The notes beneath the pieces are model-generated. The model saw only the letters and a list, made by a program, of their open reading frames with translations. It had not been told where the DNA came from and made no database searches. A program made the position numbers and the translations under genes. From Lachnospiraceae bacterium (GTDB taxonomy: Bacteria; Bacillota; Clostridia; Lachnospirales; Lachnospiraceae), in the NCBI GenBank assembly GCA_024681595.1, contig JAILAN010000175.1:1-32363 (forward strand): a stretch of DNA of 32,363 nt. The letters run 5' to 3'. Shown here piece after piece: positions 24,297 through 31,674 of the stretch (the stretch's first letter is position 1; every line of letters starts with the position of its first letter).

Positions 24297-24368
24297 CGTC
24301 TCCTGAGGGAATCGAACCCCCAACTGATCCTTAGGAGGGACCCGTTATATCCATTTAACTAAGAAGAC
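24297..24368 (-). tRNA. tRNA-Arg, anticodon CCU
   Basis: A 72-nt cloverleaf: acceptor GTCTTCT paired with AGGAGAC (one G-U), U8-A9, D-stem GTTA/TAAC, anticodon stem GGTCC/GGATC around the loop CTCCTAA (anticodon CCU), variable AGTT, T-arm GGGGG-TTCGATT-CCCTC and discriminator G. It is close to the bacterial argW type, which reads the rare AGG codon. No CCA is encoded, so the CCA-adding enzyme must finish it. The 5' end overlaps the last 10 bases of the DUF3881 gene, so the two are co-transcribed. A terminator follows at 24236-24272. argW is a known phage attachment target, but no integrase or duplicated tRNA end is seen here. Confidence 0.95.
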
Positions 24369-25246
24369 ATAGGGTAGTTGATATGACCCTGAAGCCATAT
24401 CGTTCCTTTATATCTGCGGCCGACCTCAGGCTGGCCGTAAACATCCTTTTTGTTGACGCATATCGTCATCTCGATATCATTGCACACGAGAGACAGTTTG
24501 TACATCTCTTCGGAAGAGACACTGTTTCGAAGTTCGGTCACTTCGGTTATCTCTCCAAGTATAGCATAATTATCACACTCTATGCCATAGGGCATAAAAT
24601 ATGTATCGACCAGCGTAAAGACATCATCCGTCTGGATCCTCTGGGCTATGGTCGTATAGGTGTCCATATCCTTTAAGGTCAGGTTTTCCATCGCCTCATC
24701 ATCACCGGATCTTGCTGCATTGATGAGCATTGAACGGGACTTTAATATCTGCTGGTTCGTTACCACATCCTTGACTGTCTTTTTAAGAGGCATAAGAATG
24801 GTACCGGTATCGGATAATGCAGACAGGGAAAGCGTTGTTCCGGTCATCGGGAGCATGTTCGTTCTGACCGCATTTATATATGGTATCATATTTTGGAGAT
24901 AAAAGATAATGGAAACTCCGGTTCTGACATCATCTATTACTCCGGCATAGCTGTCCGTGGCAGCATGGCGGTCGACTGAAATATCTTCTTCCGAGCTGAT
25001 ACACAGTGATTCCACGTACGGATAGTAATAACTATAGGTGAACTGGTCGTCTTCGTCAAACTGTCCGACTACCGTGATCCCGACACCGGGCGCAAACTCC
25101 TTTGAAAAAGATGAAATGATGATATCGTCAGACAAAGAAGTATATGCGCGCTTTGAAGCATTCACTATGATATCGGTGATCAGCTTCTGTTCTTCCTTGA
25201 AATTATTAAATTTGCTGAAGCCTATGGCACGCATGTATTTATGCAT
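24359..25246 (-). CDS. DUF3881 family protein, stop codon inside the tRNA-Arg gene
   Basis: A 295-residue protein starting MHKYMRAIGFSKFNNFKEEQ, which I recognise as the DUF3881 family, common in Lachnospiraceae and of unknown function. It has no signal sequence or obvious membrane helix. The middle is a mixed alpha/beta region (RTGVSIIFYLQNMIPYINAV), and the end (VCNDIEMTICVNKKDVYGQPEVGRRYKGTIWLQGHI) looks like an OB-like or PilZ-like beta fold, though I cannot assign it. The last codons ATG-TCT-TCT-TAG run into the tRNA: the stop is tRNA U8-A9-G10. The ribosome site is weak (AAAGG, 11 bases before the ATG). It lies 44 bp after serS in a tRNA-flavoured run, which is weak support for a translation-related role. 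Confidence 0.75.
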   Translation of the reverse strand: MHKYMRAIGFSKFNNFKEEQKLITDIIVNASKRAYTSLSDDIIISSFSKEFAPGVGITVVGQFDEDDQFTYSYYYPYVESLCISSEEDISVDRHAATDSYAGVIDDVRTGVSIIFYLQNMIPYINAVRTNMLPMTGTTLSLSALSDTGTILMPLKKTVKDVVTNQQILKSRSMLINAARSGDDEAMENLTLKDMDTYTTIAQRIQTDDVFTLVDTYFMPYGIECDNYAILGEITEVTELRNSVSSEEMYKLSLVCNDIEMTICVNKKDVYGQPEVGRRYKGTIWLQGHINYPMSS

Positions 25247-25290
25247 ACTGTCAACGCCTTTATCTTGAATATATTTCTCTTATCAACTGT

Positions 25291-26580
25291 TTATTTCTCG
25301 GGTATGAGTATTTCCTTTCCACCCATATAAGGACGGAGGACTTCAGGGATCTTAACACTTCCGTCAGCCTGAAGATTATTCTCAAGGAAAGCTATGAGCA
25401 TTCTCGGAGGAGCGACACAGGTATTATTCAAAGTATGCGGGAGATATTTTGATCCGTCTTCAGCCTGAATTCTGATCTTTAATCTTCTGGCCTGCGCATC
25501 TCCGAGATTTGAGCAGCTTCCTACCTCAAAATATTTTTTCTGACGCGGGCTCCATGCCTCAACATCATATGATTTAACCTTAAGATCCGCAAGGTCTCCC
25601 GAACAGCACTCTAATGTTCTTACCGGAATATCCATTGATCTGAAGAAATCTACCGTGTTCTGCCATAATTTATCAAACCACATAGGAGAATCTTCTGGTT
25701 TGCACACTACGATCATTTCCTGCTTTTCAAACTGATGTATTCTGTATACGCCTCGTTCCTCTATACCGTGAGCTCCTTTTTCCTTACGGAAGCAGGGTGA
25801 ATAACTGGTAAGTGTTTTGGGCAGTTCGCTTTCGGGAACGATCTGATCTATGAATTTACCTATCATGGAATGCTCGGATGTTCCGATAAGGAAGAGATCC
25901 TCACCCTCTATCTTGTACATCATGGCATCCATTTCCGCAAAACTCATAACTCCGGCTACTACATTTGAGCGGATCATATAGGGGGGGATGCAATACGTAA
26001 AGCCTCTGTCTATCATGAAATCACGGCCATAGCTCAATATTGCGCTGTGAAGTCTGGCAATATCTCCCATGAGATAATAAAAGCCGTTACCGGCAACCCT
26101 TCCTGCAGAATCTATATCTATTCCGTTAAAGCGTTCCATTATATCCGTATGATAAGGTATCTCATAATCCGGAACAACGGGATCTCCGTATTTGGTAACC
26201 TCAACATTTTCACTGTCATCTTTTCCTATAGGAACTGAAGGATCTATGATATTCGGGATCACATACATGATCTTGGTGGCTTTGGCTTCAAGATCCTTTT
26301 CCAGTTCCTCTAATTCAGCCAGACGCTTTGAATTAGCGGATACTTCTTCCTTTTTAGCCTGTGCCTCTTCTTTTTTACCCTGAGACATCAAAGCCCCTAT
26401 TTCCTTGGAGATAACATTTCTCTTATTACGCAGGTCATCAGCTTCCTGTCTGACTTTGCTGTATTCATTGGTTATTTCCAGTACTTCATCAACCAGTGGT
26501 AATTTATCATCCTGAAATTTCTTTTTGATGTTTTCCTTTACCACATCGGGATTCTCTTTTAAAAACTTGATGTCGATCAT
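25291..26580 (-). CDS. serS: Seryl-tRNA synthetase, Lachnospiraceae-type variant
   Basis: A 429-residue class II synthetase charging tRNA-Ser and tRNA-Sec. The N-terminal coiled coil (about 30-105) is followed by the catalytic core: YLMGDIARLHSAIL, GTSEHSMIGKFIDQ, motif 2 YSPCFRKEKGAHGIEERGVYRIHQFEK, and motif 3 region FEVGSCSNLGDAQARRLKIR. Compared with classic bacterial enzymes the serine-site segment reads GTSEHS where TAE motifs are common, and motif 2 lacks the usual GSAGRDTRG. This appears to be a lineage variant rather than a broken gene. It starts three bases after the HD-GYP stop. No T-box is visible. Confidence 0.93.
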   Translation of the reverse strand: MIDIKFLKENPDVVKENIKKKFQDDKLPLVDEVLEITNEYSKVRQEADDLRNKRNVISKEIGALMSQGKKEEAQAKKEEVSANSKRLAELEELEKDLEAKATKIMYVIPNIIDPSVPIGKDDSENVEVTKYGDPVVPDYEIPYHTDIMERFNGIDIDSAGRVAGNGFYYLMGDIARLHSAILSYGRDFMIDRGFTYCIPPYMIRSNVVAGVMSFAEMDAMMYKIEGEDLFLIGTSEHSMIGKFIDQIVPESELPKTLTSYSPCFRKEKGAHGIEERGVYRIHQFEKQEMIVVCKPEDSPMWFDKLWQNTVDFFRSMDIPVRTLECCSGDLADLKVKSYDVEAWSPRQKKYFEVGSCSNLGDAQARRLKIRIQAEDGSKYLPHTLNNTCVAPPRMLIAFLENNLQADGSVKIPEVLRPYMGGKEILIPEK

Positions 26581-26583
26581 GAT

Positions 26584-27639
26584 TTATATAAGCTCCTTTT
26601 CAATAAAAATATCGTTTACTTTGATAAGATCCACTTCCCTGCCTCTGGGGATCAGGTTTCCGTTGGAATCCTTTGACAACAAAATGACAGGTCTGTCAGG
26701 AAATTCCCTGTTTTGACGGACTACTTTTCCCTGAGATCCATCCGAGAGGATGACTGTACTTCCCACAGGATAAACCGCCGTAAAATCCAGGAAAGCGTCA
26801 ACGGCATCTGCATAGAATTTAAAACCCTTAAAGGTCTTTAAATATTCAACGGCTTCATGGACCTTGACTCTTTTACATCCTATTCCGCAGATCATTTCGT
26901 CAAATGTATCACACAGCGATACGATACCCACAGCATAGGGTATATCCTTTGCCCTTAACGGATATCCGCTTCCGTCCAGCCTCTCATGATGATACAGGAT
27001 TATGTTTTTGGCTAACGGTGAGAGCCATCCTTCATCCTTCACGGCTGAGTAACCGTATACCGGATGCTTGAAATACTCCATTATCTCGAGCTTGGAAAAA
27101 CTCTCCGGATCCTTGTCCACGTAATCGATCGTCAGGTATCTTAATCCCAGATCATGAAGCAGGCTTCCTACTCCTATATCATGAACCTCGTTTTGATCCC
27201 TTCCCATCTTAAGAGCCGTCAATGTGGCTAGTGAGCACAGACTGATCGAATGCTCATAGATATCGGCACTTCTCTCTTTTATGTCATATATCTTTTCAAC
27301 TACTTCATCCTCTTCGAGGATGTTGCTGATAATTCCCTCCGCTGTATCCTGAAGCTCTGCCAGTTCACCGGAATTATTGTAGGTATGACGTTCAAGGACT
27401 TCCTTAACTTTTTCTTTGAAGGATTCCTCAACCTCTGATTTAAGCAGGACCACTTCCTGCATATGGACATGATCCTTATCCTTGATATAAACCTCTGTTA
27501 TCTCAAGTTCGTTTAGTTTCTCAATATAATCTCTTTTAAGGATGGTTTCCTCTGACAGCAAAACCTTGTAATCATTGGTGATAATGGGTTTTGCCAGGAT
27601 CTCTCCGCCCTTTAGCTCGCTTACTCTACAAAGCTTCAT
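26584..27639 (-). CDS. HD-GYP domain protein, likely c-di-GMP phosphodiesterase or binding protein
   Basis: A 351-residue cytoplasmic protein. The N-terminus (about 1-60) resembles the DUF3391-like region often seen before HD-GYP. The HD-GYP domain covers about 110-285: EHSISLCSLA (His130), LLHDLGLRYL (HD at 162-163), KHPVYGYSA (His192), YHHERLDGSGYP (HHE 217-219, GYP 225-227) and SLCDTFDEM (Asp244). Metal ligands of the catalytic type are all present, but the usual HDxGK is HDLGL, so the Lys is replaced. HD-GYP enzymes degrade cyclic-di-GMP. The gene overlaps the DUF4446 gene by 14 bp with GGGGAG before its ATG, and precedes serS by three bases. Confidence 0.85.
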   Translation of the reverse strand: MKLCRVSELKGGEILAKPIITNDYKVLLSEETILKRDYIEKLNELEITEVYIKDKDHVHMQEVVLLKSEVEESFKEKVKEVLERHTYNNSGELAELQDTAEGIISNILEEDEVVEKIYDIKERSADIYEHSISLCSLATLTALKMGRDQNEVHDIGVGSLLHDLGLRYLTIDYVDKDPESFSKLEIMEYFKHPVYGYSAVKDEGWLSPLAKNIILYHHERLDGSGYPLRAKDIPYAVGIVSLCDTFDEMICGIGCKRVKVHEAVEYLKTFKGFKFYADAVDAFLDFTAVYPVGSTVILSDGSQGKVVRQNREFPDRPVILLSKDSNGNLIPRGREVDLIKVNDIFIEKELI

Positions 27640-28153
27640 CGTTCTCCCCTAGAACCGCTTTATTAAGAGCCGCTTTTTCTTCGTTTGTCAGATCCATATT
27701 GCTTTGGCCTGACACGATCCTCTTGATATATGAATATGAACTGTCTGTTCCGTGTACCGAGTTGATTAAAAATCCGTCATTATCCTCATCCAGAAGAGCC
27801 AGACAAAAGCTCAGTTTTCCGCCCATCTGCGAAAAAGCATCATATTTGATCAGGCCCATTTTCTGGTAAGTCGTGCGTATCTGTTTGTACAGGCTCCTGA
27901 TATCCTTGATGTTTTTGCCGATATCATCCTTCATCCGTCTGTTGTCTTCAAACAGCTTCATTATCTCGGACTCCAGGCTCTTGGCCTCCTTGCCCTTCAT
28001 AAAGAAATTGTATTTGGCGGTTAGACGGCTGATCTTTAGCATGCTTAAAATGAGCAGGATCAGCAATATTATGATAACAACTGTTATCGCTATAAGGATT
28101 ATCCCTATGTCCAGATTTCCAAGCCCGATTTTTTCAAATAATGCGCTCTTCAT
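27626..28153 (-). CDS. DUF4446 family membrane-anchored protein
   Basis: A 175-residue protein with one N-terminal membrane helix (about 14-41), a helical region (LESEIMKLFEDNRRMKDDIGKNIKDIRSLYKQI, about 60-95) and a compact C-terminal part (GLIKYDAFSQMGGKLSFCLALLDEDNDGFLINSVHG) that is the hallmark of DUF4446. The function is unknown. DUF4446 is often next to parB in Clostridia, and here it lies 52 bp downstream of parB. A link to chromosome anchoring at the membrane is a reasonable guess but unproved. A TATAAT hexamer ends six bases before the ATG and there is only AAGG far upstream, so the start of transcription may be at the ATG. Confidence 0.82.
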   Translation of the reverse strand: MKSALFEKIGLGNLDIGIILIAITVVIIILLILLILSMLKISRLTAKYNFFMKGKEAKSLESEIMKLFEDNRRMKDDIGKNIKDIRSLYKQIRTTYQKMGLIKYDAFSQMGGKLSFCLALLDEDNDGFLINSVHGTDSSYSYIKRIVSGQSNMDLTNEEKAALNKAVLGENDEAL

Positions 28154-28205
28154 ATATATATTATACCTTTTTATTTTTCCGATTCAGATAATTTCCGGCA
28201 AATTT

Positions 28206-29102
28206 TTATTTTGCCTTGTTAAGGATATCGATTATCTTTTCCAGATCATCGTTAGAATAAAACTCTATTTCGAGTTTGCCCGATCCGTCATTCTTAGATG
28301 AAGGGATCACGCTGACTTTGGTATCGAGCTTCTGTTTTAACTTCTCTTCGATGTCTTTATAGATCGCTTCGAGAGCCTTATCTATTTTCTTTTCCTTTTT
28401 ACCTGGTTTTGTTTTTCCGAGGTTCTTGACCAGCTTTTCCACTTCACGCACGCTCATCTTTTCATCAAAGATCTGCTGGGCGATCCTGTACTGTTCATCG
28501 GGATCCTCTATGGAAATGAGTGCTCTGGCATGTCCGGCAGTGATCATATCATCATTTATCATCTGCTGAACTTCGCTCGATAATTTGAGCAGTCTAATGG
28601 AATTGGTGATAGCTGTTCGGCTCTTTGAAACCTTTTCGGCGACTTCGTCCTGCTTAAGTCCGAATTCATCGATCAGCTTCTTATACGCCTGAGCTTCCTC
28701 AATATCGCTAAGATCCTCTCTTTGAATGTTCTCAAGGAGAGAAATGACCATTATCTCTTCATCGGTATAGTTCTTTACGATCACAGGAACTTCCTTGAGT
28801 CCGGCTTTCATGGCAGCACGCCATCTTCGTTCACCGGCTATGATCTCATAGTGATCGTTACGGTCCTGAACTATTATGGGTGAAATGATCCCGTGAAGCT
28901 TGATCGAATCAGCGAGTTCTTCAAGTGCATCTTCATTGAAGTTCTTACGGGGCTGGCCCTTGTTCGGCTGGACCTTACCTATTCCAACCTTTATGCTGGC
29001 TCCTTCGATTTTTATCTCGTTCTCGGTTTTGGTCCCGGTCTTCTGATTTCCTATAGATGGGATCAGTGTATCCAGTCCCTTGCCTAATCCACGTTTAGCC
29101 AT
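28206..29102 (-). CDS. parB: Chromosome partitioning protein ParB (Spo0J)
   Basis: A 298-residue CTP-dependent DNA clamp that loads at parS and recruits SMC. Order: short N-terminus with GLGKGLDTLIPS, the ParB/Sulfiredoxin CTPase domain with the GERRWRAAMKAG motif (the ERR patch), LLENIQREDLS, the HTH (LKQDEVAEKVSKSRTAITNSIRLL), and a basic linker to the C-terminal dimerisation domain (LEIEFYSNDDLEKIIDILN). The ParA gene is 15 bp upstream and a perfect parS site lies about 0.9 kb from this gene's start. AGGAG-like sequence precedes the ATG. Confidence 0.95.
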   Translation of the reverse strand: MAKRGLGKGLDTLIPSIGNQKTGTKTENEIKIEGASIKVGIGKVQPNKGQPRKNFNEDALEELADSIKLHGIISPIIVQDRNDHYEIIAGERRWRAAMKAGLKEVPVIVKNYTDEEIMVISLLENIQREDLSDIEEAQAYKKLIDEFGLKQDEVAEKVSKSRTAITNSIRLLKLSSEVQQMINDDMITAGHARALISIEDPDEQYRIAQQIFDEKMSVREVEKLVKNLGKTKPGKKEKKIDKALEAIYKDIEEKLKQKLDTKVSVIPSSKNDGSGKLEIEFYSNDDLEKIIDILNKAK

Positions 29103-29117
29103 ATTCCTGATTCTCCT

Positions 29118-29873
29118 TTATCCGATAATCTCTTCTGCCAGATTCATATATGCCTCTGCTCCTGCCGACTTCGGATCATATATACTGATGGGCTGCCCAT
29201 AGCTGGGTGCTTCTGCCAGTCTGATGTTTCTGGGTATCACTGTCTTAAAGACTCTGTGTGTTATATTGGCTTTGACATTCTCTACAACCTGCTCTGACAG
29301 ATTAGTCCTTGCGTCATACATGGTGAAGACAACGCCCTCCATGGAAAGGTCCGGTGACAGTCTCTCTTTGACCAGATTGATGGTATGAATGAGCTGGCTC
29401 AGTCCCTCCAGAGCATAATATTCACACTGGATAGGAACCAGTACCGAATCGGCCGTGGTCATGGCATTAATCGTGAGCATACTCAATGAAGGAGGGCAGT
29501 CGATTATTATATAATCATAATCCGCTCTGACCCAGTCTACTTCGTTTTTAAGAATGAATTCTTTTTTCTCTATACCGATCAATTCTATTTCGGCTGCTGC
29601 CAGATTAACATTTGACGGAATGATCGATACTCCGGGCAAAACATCCTTTAGTATTGCATCACGGATATTACACTCGTTCAGCATCAGCTCGTACACGGTA
29701 TTTTCTACGTCAGATTTATCTACTCCGAATCCGCTGGTCGTATTTCCCTGGGGATCTGTGTCCACTACCAGGACCTTTTTTCCTTTGGCAGCCAGCGATG
29801 CGGACAAATTAATAGCGGTAGTGGTTTTACCTACTCCGCCTTTTTGATTTGCTATTGCTATTACTTTTCCCAT
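29118..29873 (-). CDS. parA: Chromosome partitioning ATPase ParA (Soj)
   Basis: A 251-residue deviant Walker ATPase that moves ParB-parS complexes and, in Bacillus, influences DnaA. Seen: KGGVGKTTTAINLSASLA (deviant Walker A with the signature Lys), VDTDPQGNTTSGFG, the Walker B-like IIDCPPSLSMLT and PSYGQPISIYDPKSAG near the C-terminus. It is compact and lacks an N-terminal HTH, as in chromosomal Soj. AAGGAG sits five bases before the ATG. A TATAAT-like -10 hexamer (29914-29909) lies in the gap to parS, with only a weak -35. It is divergent from the PD-(D/E)XK gene. Confidence 0.95.
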   Translation of the reverse strand: MGKVIAIANQKGGVGKTTTAINLSASLAAKGKKVLVVDTDPQGNTTSGFGVDKSDVENTVYELMLNECNIRDAILKDVLPGVSIIPSNVNLAAAEIELIGIEKKEFILKNEVDWVRADYDYIIIDCPPSLSMLTINAMTTADSVLVPIQCEYYALEGLSQLIHTINLVKERLSPDLSMEGVVFTMYDARTNLSEQVVENVKANITHRVFKTVIPRNIRLAEAPSYGQPISIYDPKSAGAEAYMNLAEEIIG

Positions 29874-29995
29874 TCTTTCTCCTTAACTTTCCAAAACTAT
29901 GCTTTTTGATTATAACACCATAAAACCCTTAATACCATTAAATAAAGGTTGTTATTTTGGATATTATTCATGTAAAATTAGAGTATACTATATGA

Positions 29996-30011
29996 TGTTT
30001 CACGTGAAACA
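29996..30011. promoter_or_regulatory. parS: parS centromere site for ParB
   Basis: TGTTTCACGTGAAACA, a perfect match to the conserved 16-bp bacterial parS palindrome. It lies 122 bp upstream of parA and 33 bp before the ATG of the plus-strand nuclease-like gene. This marks an origin-proximal chromosomal segment. It is also where gene orientation switches from minus to plus. Confidence 0.97.
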
Positions 30012-30044
30012 TTGAGACACAATATCTAGGGAGTGGATTATTTT

Positions 30045-30782
30045 ATGACCCGAGATAAAGATATCCGTGAGCCGTTGTTCGATTTTCTGGAAGATACTTT
30101 CGGCAAAGTCCGGATACTGGAAGAAAAGAATATGGGAAAGTCCAGAGCAGATATTGTAATGGTCACTCCGGATCTTTTATATGGTATTGAGATAAAAAGT
30201 GATGCTGATACTTACACGCGGCTCTCCGGACAGGTCAGGGATTATGACAGATACTTTGACATGAATATCGTGGTTGTCGGAACAAGTCATGCTCATCATA
30301 TTGAAGAACATGTTCCGGAATACTGGGGGATCATTACCGTTGAAGAGAACGATCCATCAGGTTCCTCACCGGATGAGCCTCTGGATTTCTATGTTCTGAG
30401 AAGGCCCCGTCCAAATCCAAAGTGCAGGCTCGAACAGAAAATGTCCATACTGTGGCGCACCGAGTTAATGAAGATCCAGACACATTATGATATGCCCAAG
30501 TATAAAGATAAGAACAGGGCTTTTGTCGTATCAAAGATAATTGAAAAAGTTTCCTTAAAGGATGCGCTCGGTGAGCTTAATTCCCTCATCTGTGATATTC
30601 TTTTTGACAGAGATTATAATACCATCGCCCGGGAGATCGGTGAATTCAGAAAAAGCGAGCTTCAGAAAAGGATCGATATCGAAACAGATCCTGCGTTAAA
30701 ACTAGGTCTTATGCTTGAACGGGCATCTTACAAAAACAATTTTAAAAAGAAAAGCCGGCGGCGTAAAAGGACCGGACGTTAA
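30045..30782 (+). CDS. sce7726-like PD-(D/E)XK nuclease-fold protein
   Basis: A 245-residue protein resembling the sce7726/MmcB-like branch of restriction-endonuclease-fold proteins. The core motif is visible: SRADIVMVTPD (Asp36), GIEIKSD (Glu49, Lys51) and QVRDYDRYFD (Gln63), followed by the strand MNIVVVGT. The C-terminal half is helical and ends in a very basic tail (KKKSRRRKRTGR), fit for DNA or RNA binding. I choose the ATG at 30045; the GTG at 30033 in the same frame overlaps the AGGGAG ribosome site. With this start the spacing is long (about 11). parS lies in its upstream region, so ParB spreading could affect its expression. Substrate unknown; homologues are seen in DNA-repair or mobile contexts. 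Confidence 0.75.
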   Translation: MTRDKDIREPLFDFLEDTFGKVRILEEKNMGKSRADIVMVTPDLLYGIEIKSDADTYTRLSGQVRDYDRYFDMNIVVVGTSHAHHIEEHVPEYWGIITVEENDPSGSSPDEPLDFYVLRRPRPNPKCRLEQKMSILWRTELMKIQTHYDMPKYKDKNRAFVVSKIIEKVSLKDALGELNSLICDILFDRDYNTIAREIGEFRKSELQKRIDIETDPALKLGLMLERASYKNNFKKKSRRRKRTGR

Positions 30783-30794
30783 TCTTAACTGTCT

Positions 30795-31631
30795 ATGATA
30801 ACAGAATTGCAATACGGAAGAACAAATACATATCTCGTCAAAATGTCCGAAGGCTATATTCTTTTTGATACCGGATGGGCAGGTGAACTGGATCTGTTTT
30901 ATAGATCCATAGGGAAAGTCCATGTACGTCTTGAAGAGATCAAATATCTTCTGATCTCACATTTTCATCCTGATCATATGGGTCTGGCCGGTCAGTTGTC
31001 AGATCTCGGAATATCAGTATTGATCGCAGATATTCAAAAAGAATTTGTTCACTGTGCAGACCAGGTTTTTATCAAAGAAAACAACAAAGATTTTGTCTGT
31101 ATAAATGATACGGCACTTAAGATAATAAGTATTTCCGAAAGCCGATCCTTTCTTCATGATATGGGAATTGAAGGAGAACTTTTGCATACTCCCGGGCACA
31201 GTGATGATTCTGTTTCATTACTTCTTGACGAAGGGATCGTCCTGGTTGGAGATCTCAATCCTCTGTATGAACTGGAACTTCATAAAGGGTCAGCAATTGC
31301 CGACAGCTGGTCTCTGATTTTTGACCGGGCAAAAGCTGTCTCCAAAGCTGATCAGTTAAGAGTTTATTACGGTCATGCAAGACCGGCGGAAAAATCTCTT
31401 AACGCTTTCCGGACAACAGCAGTTAAAGATATTTCACCCAAACGGTCTACGACAAATGATACCGTTTCGTGTATCATTAAATTGCTGGGTAAAGGTTATC
31501 CCGTAGAAAAGATCATAAGGAAAACCGGAGCCGACTGGGAATTTGTTACTGATGTTGTCAGAATGTGTGTGACTCATCCCGGAGTATCTGTAGAAGGAAT
31601 CCTTGATCGTATCGAAATAAAGGGACGATAA
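30795..31631 (+). CDS. Metallo-beta-lactamase fold hydrolase
   Basis: A 278-residue hydrolase with the binuclear metal motif SHFHPDHMG (His56, His58, Asp60, His61), LLHTPGHSDDS (metal His), VLVGDLNP (bridging Asp) and YYGHARPAE (last His). The N-terminus YILFDTGW is typical of the fold. The last 60 residues (IIKLLGKGYPVEKIIRKTGADWEFVTDVVRMCV) look like a helical winged-helix-like domain. This is a general MBL fold protein, perhaps glyoxalase II-like; the substrate is not deducible. It follows the nuclease-like gene by 12 bp with no clear ribosome site, so it is probably co-translated with it. Confidence 0.85.
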   Translation: MITELQYGRTNTYLVKMSEGYILFDTGWAGELDLFYRSIGKVHVRLEEIKYLLISHFHPDHMGLAGQLSDLGISVLIADIQKEFVHCADQVFIKENNKDFVCINDTALKIISISESRSFLHDMGIEGELLHTPGHSDDSVSLLLDEGIVLVGDLNPLYELELHKGSAIADSWSLIFDRAKAVSKADQLRVYYGHARPAEKSLNAFRTTAVKDISPKRSTTNDTVSCIIKLLGKGYPVEKIIRKTGADWEFVTDVVRMCVTHPGVSVEGILDRIEIKGR

Positions 31632-31674
31632 TAGTCCCCGATTAAACATATTAAATAACCAAAAGGAGTTTTAC

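Noticed and set aside
24297-24368. Integrated element at tRNA-Arg(CCU)
   Set aside because: argW-type tRNAs are attachment sites elsewhere, but no integrase and no repeated tRNA 3' end was seen in the window.
29118-30011. Plasmid-type partition locus
   Set aside because: The ParA is the short chromosomal Soj form, parS is the universal chromosomal site, and the neighbours are housekeeping genes with no replication initiator.
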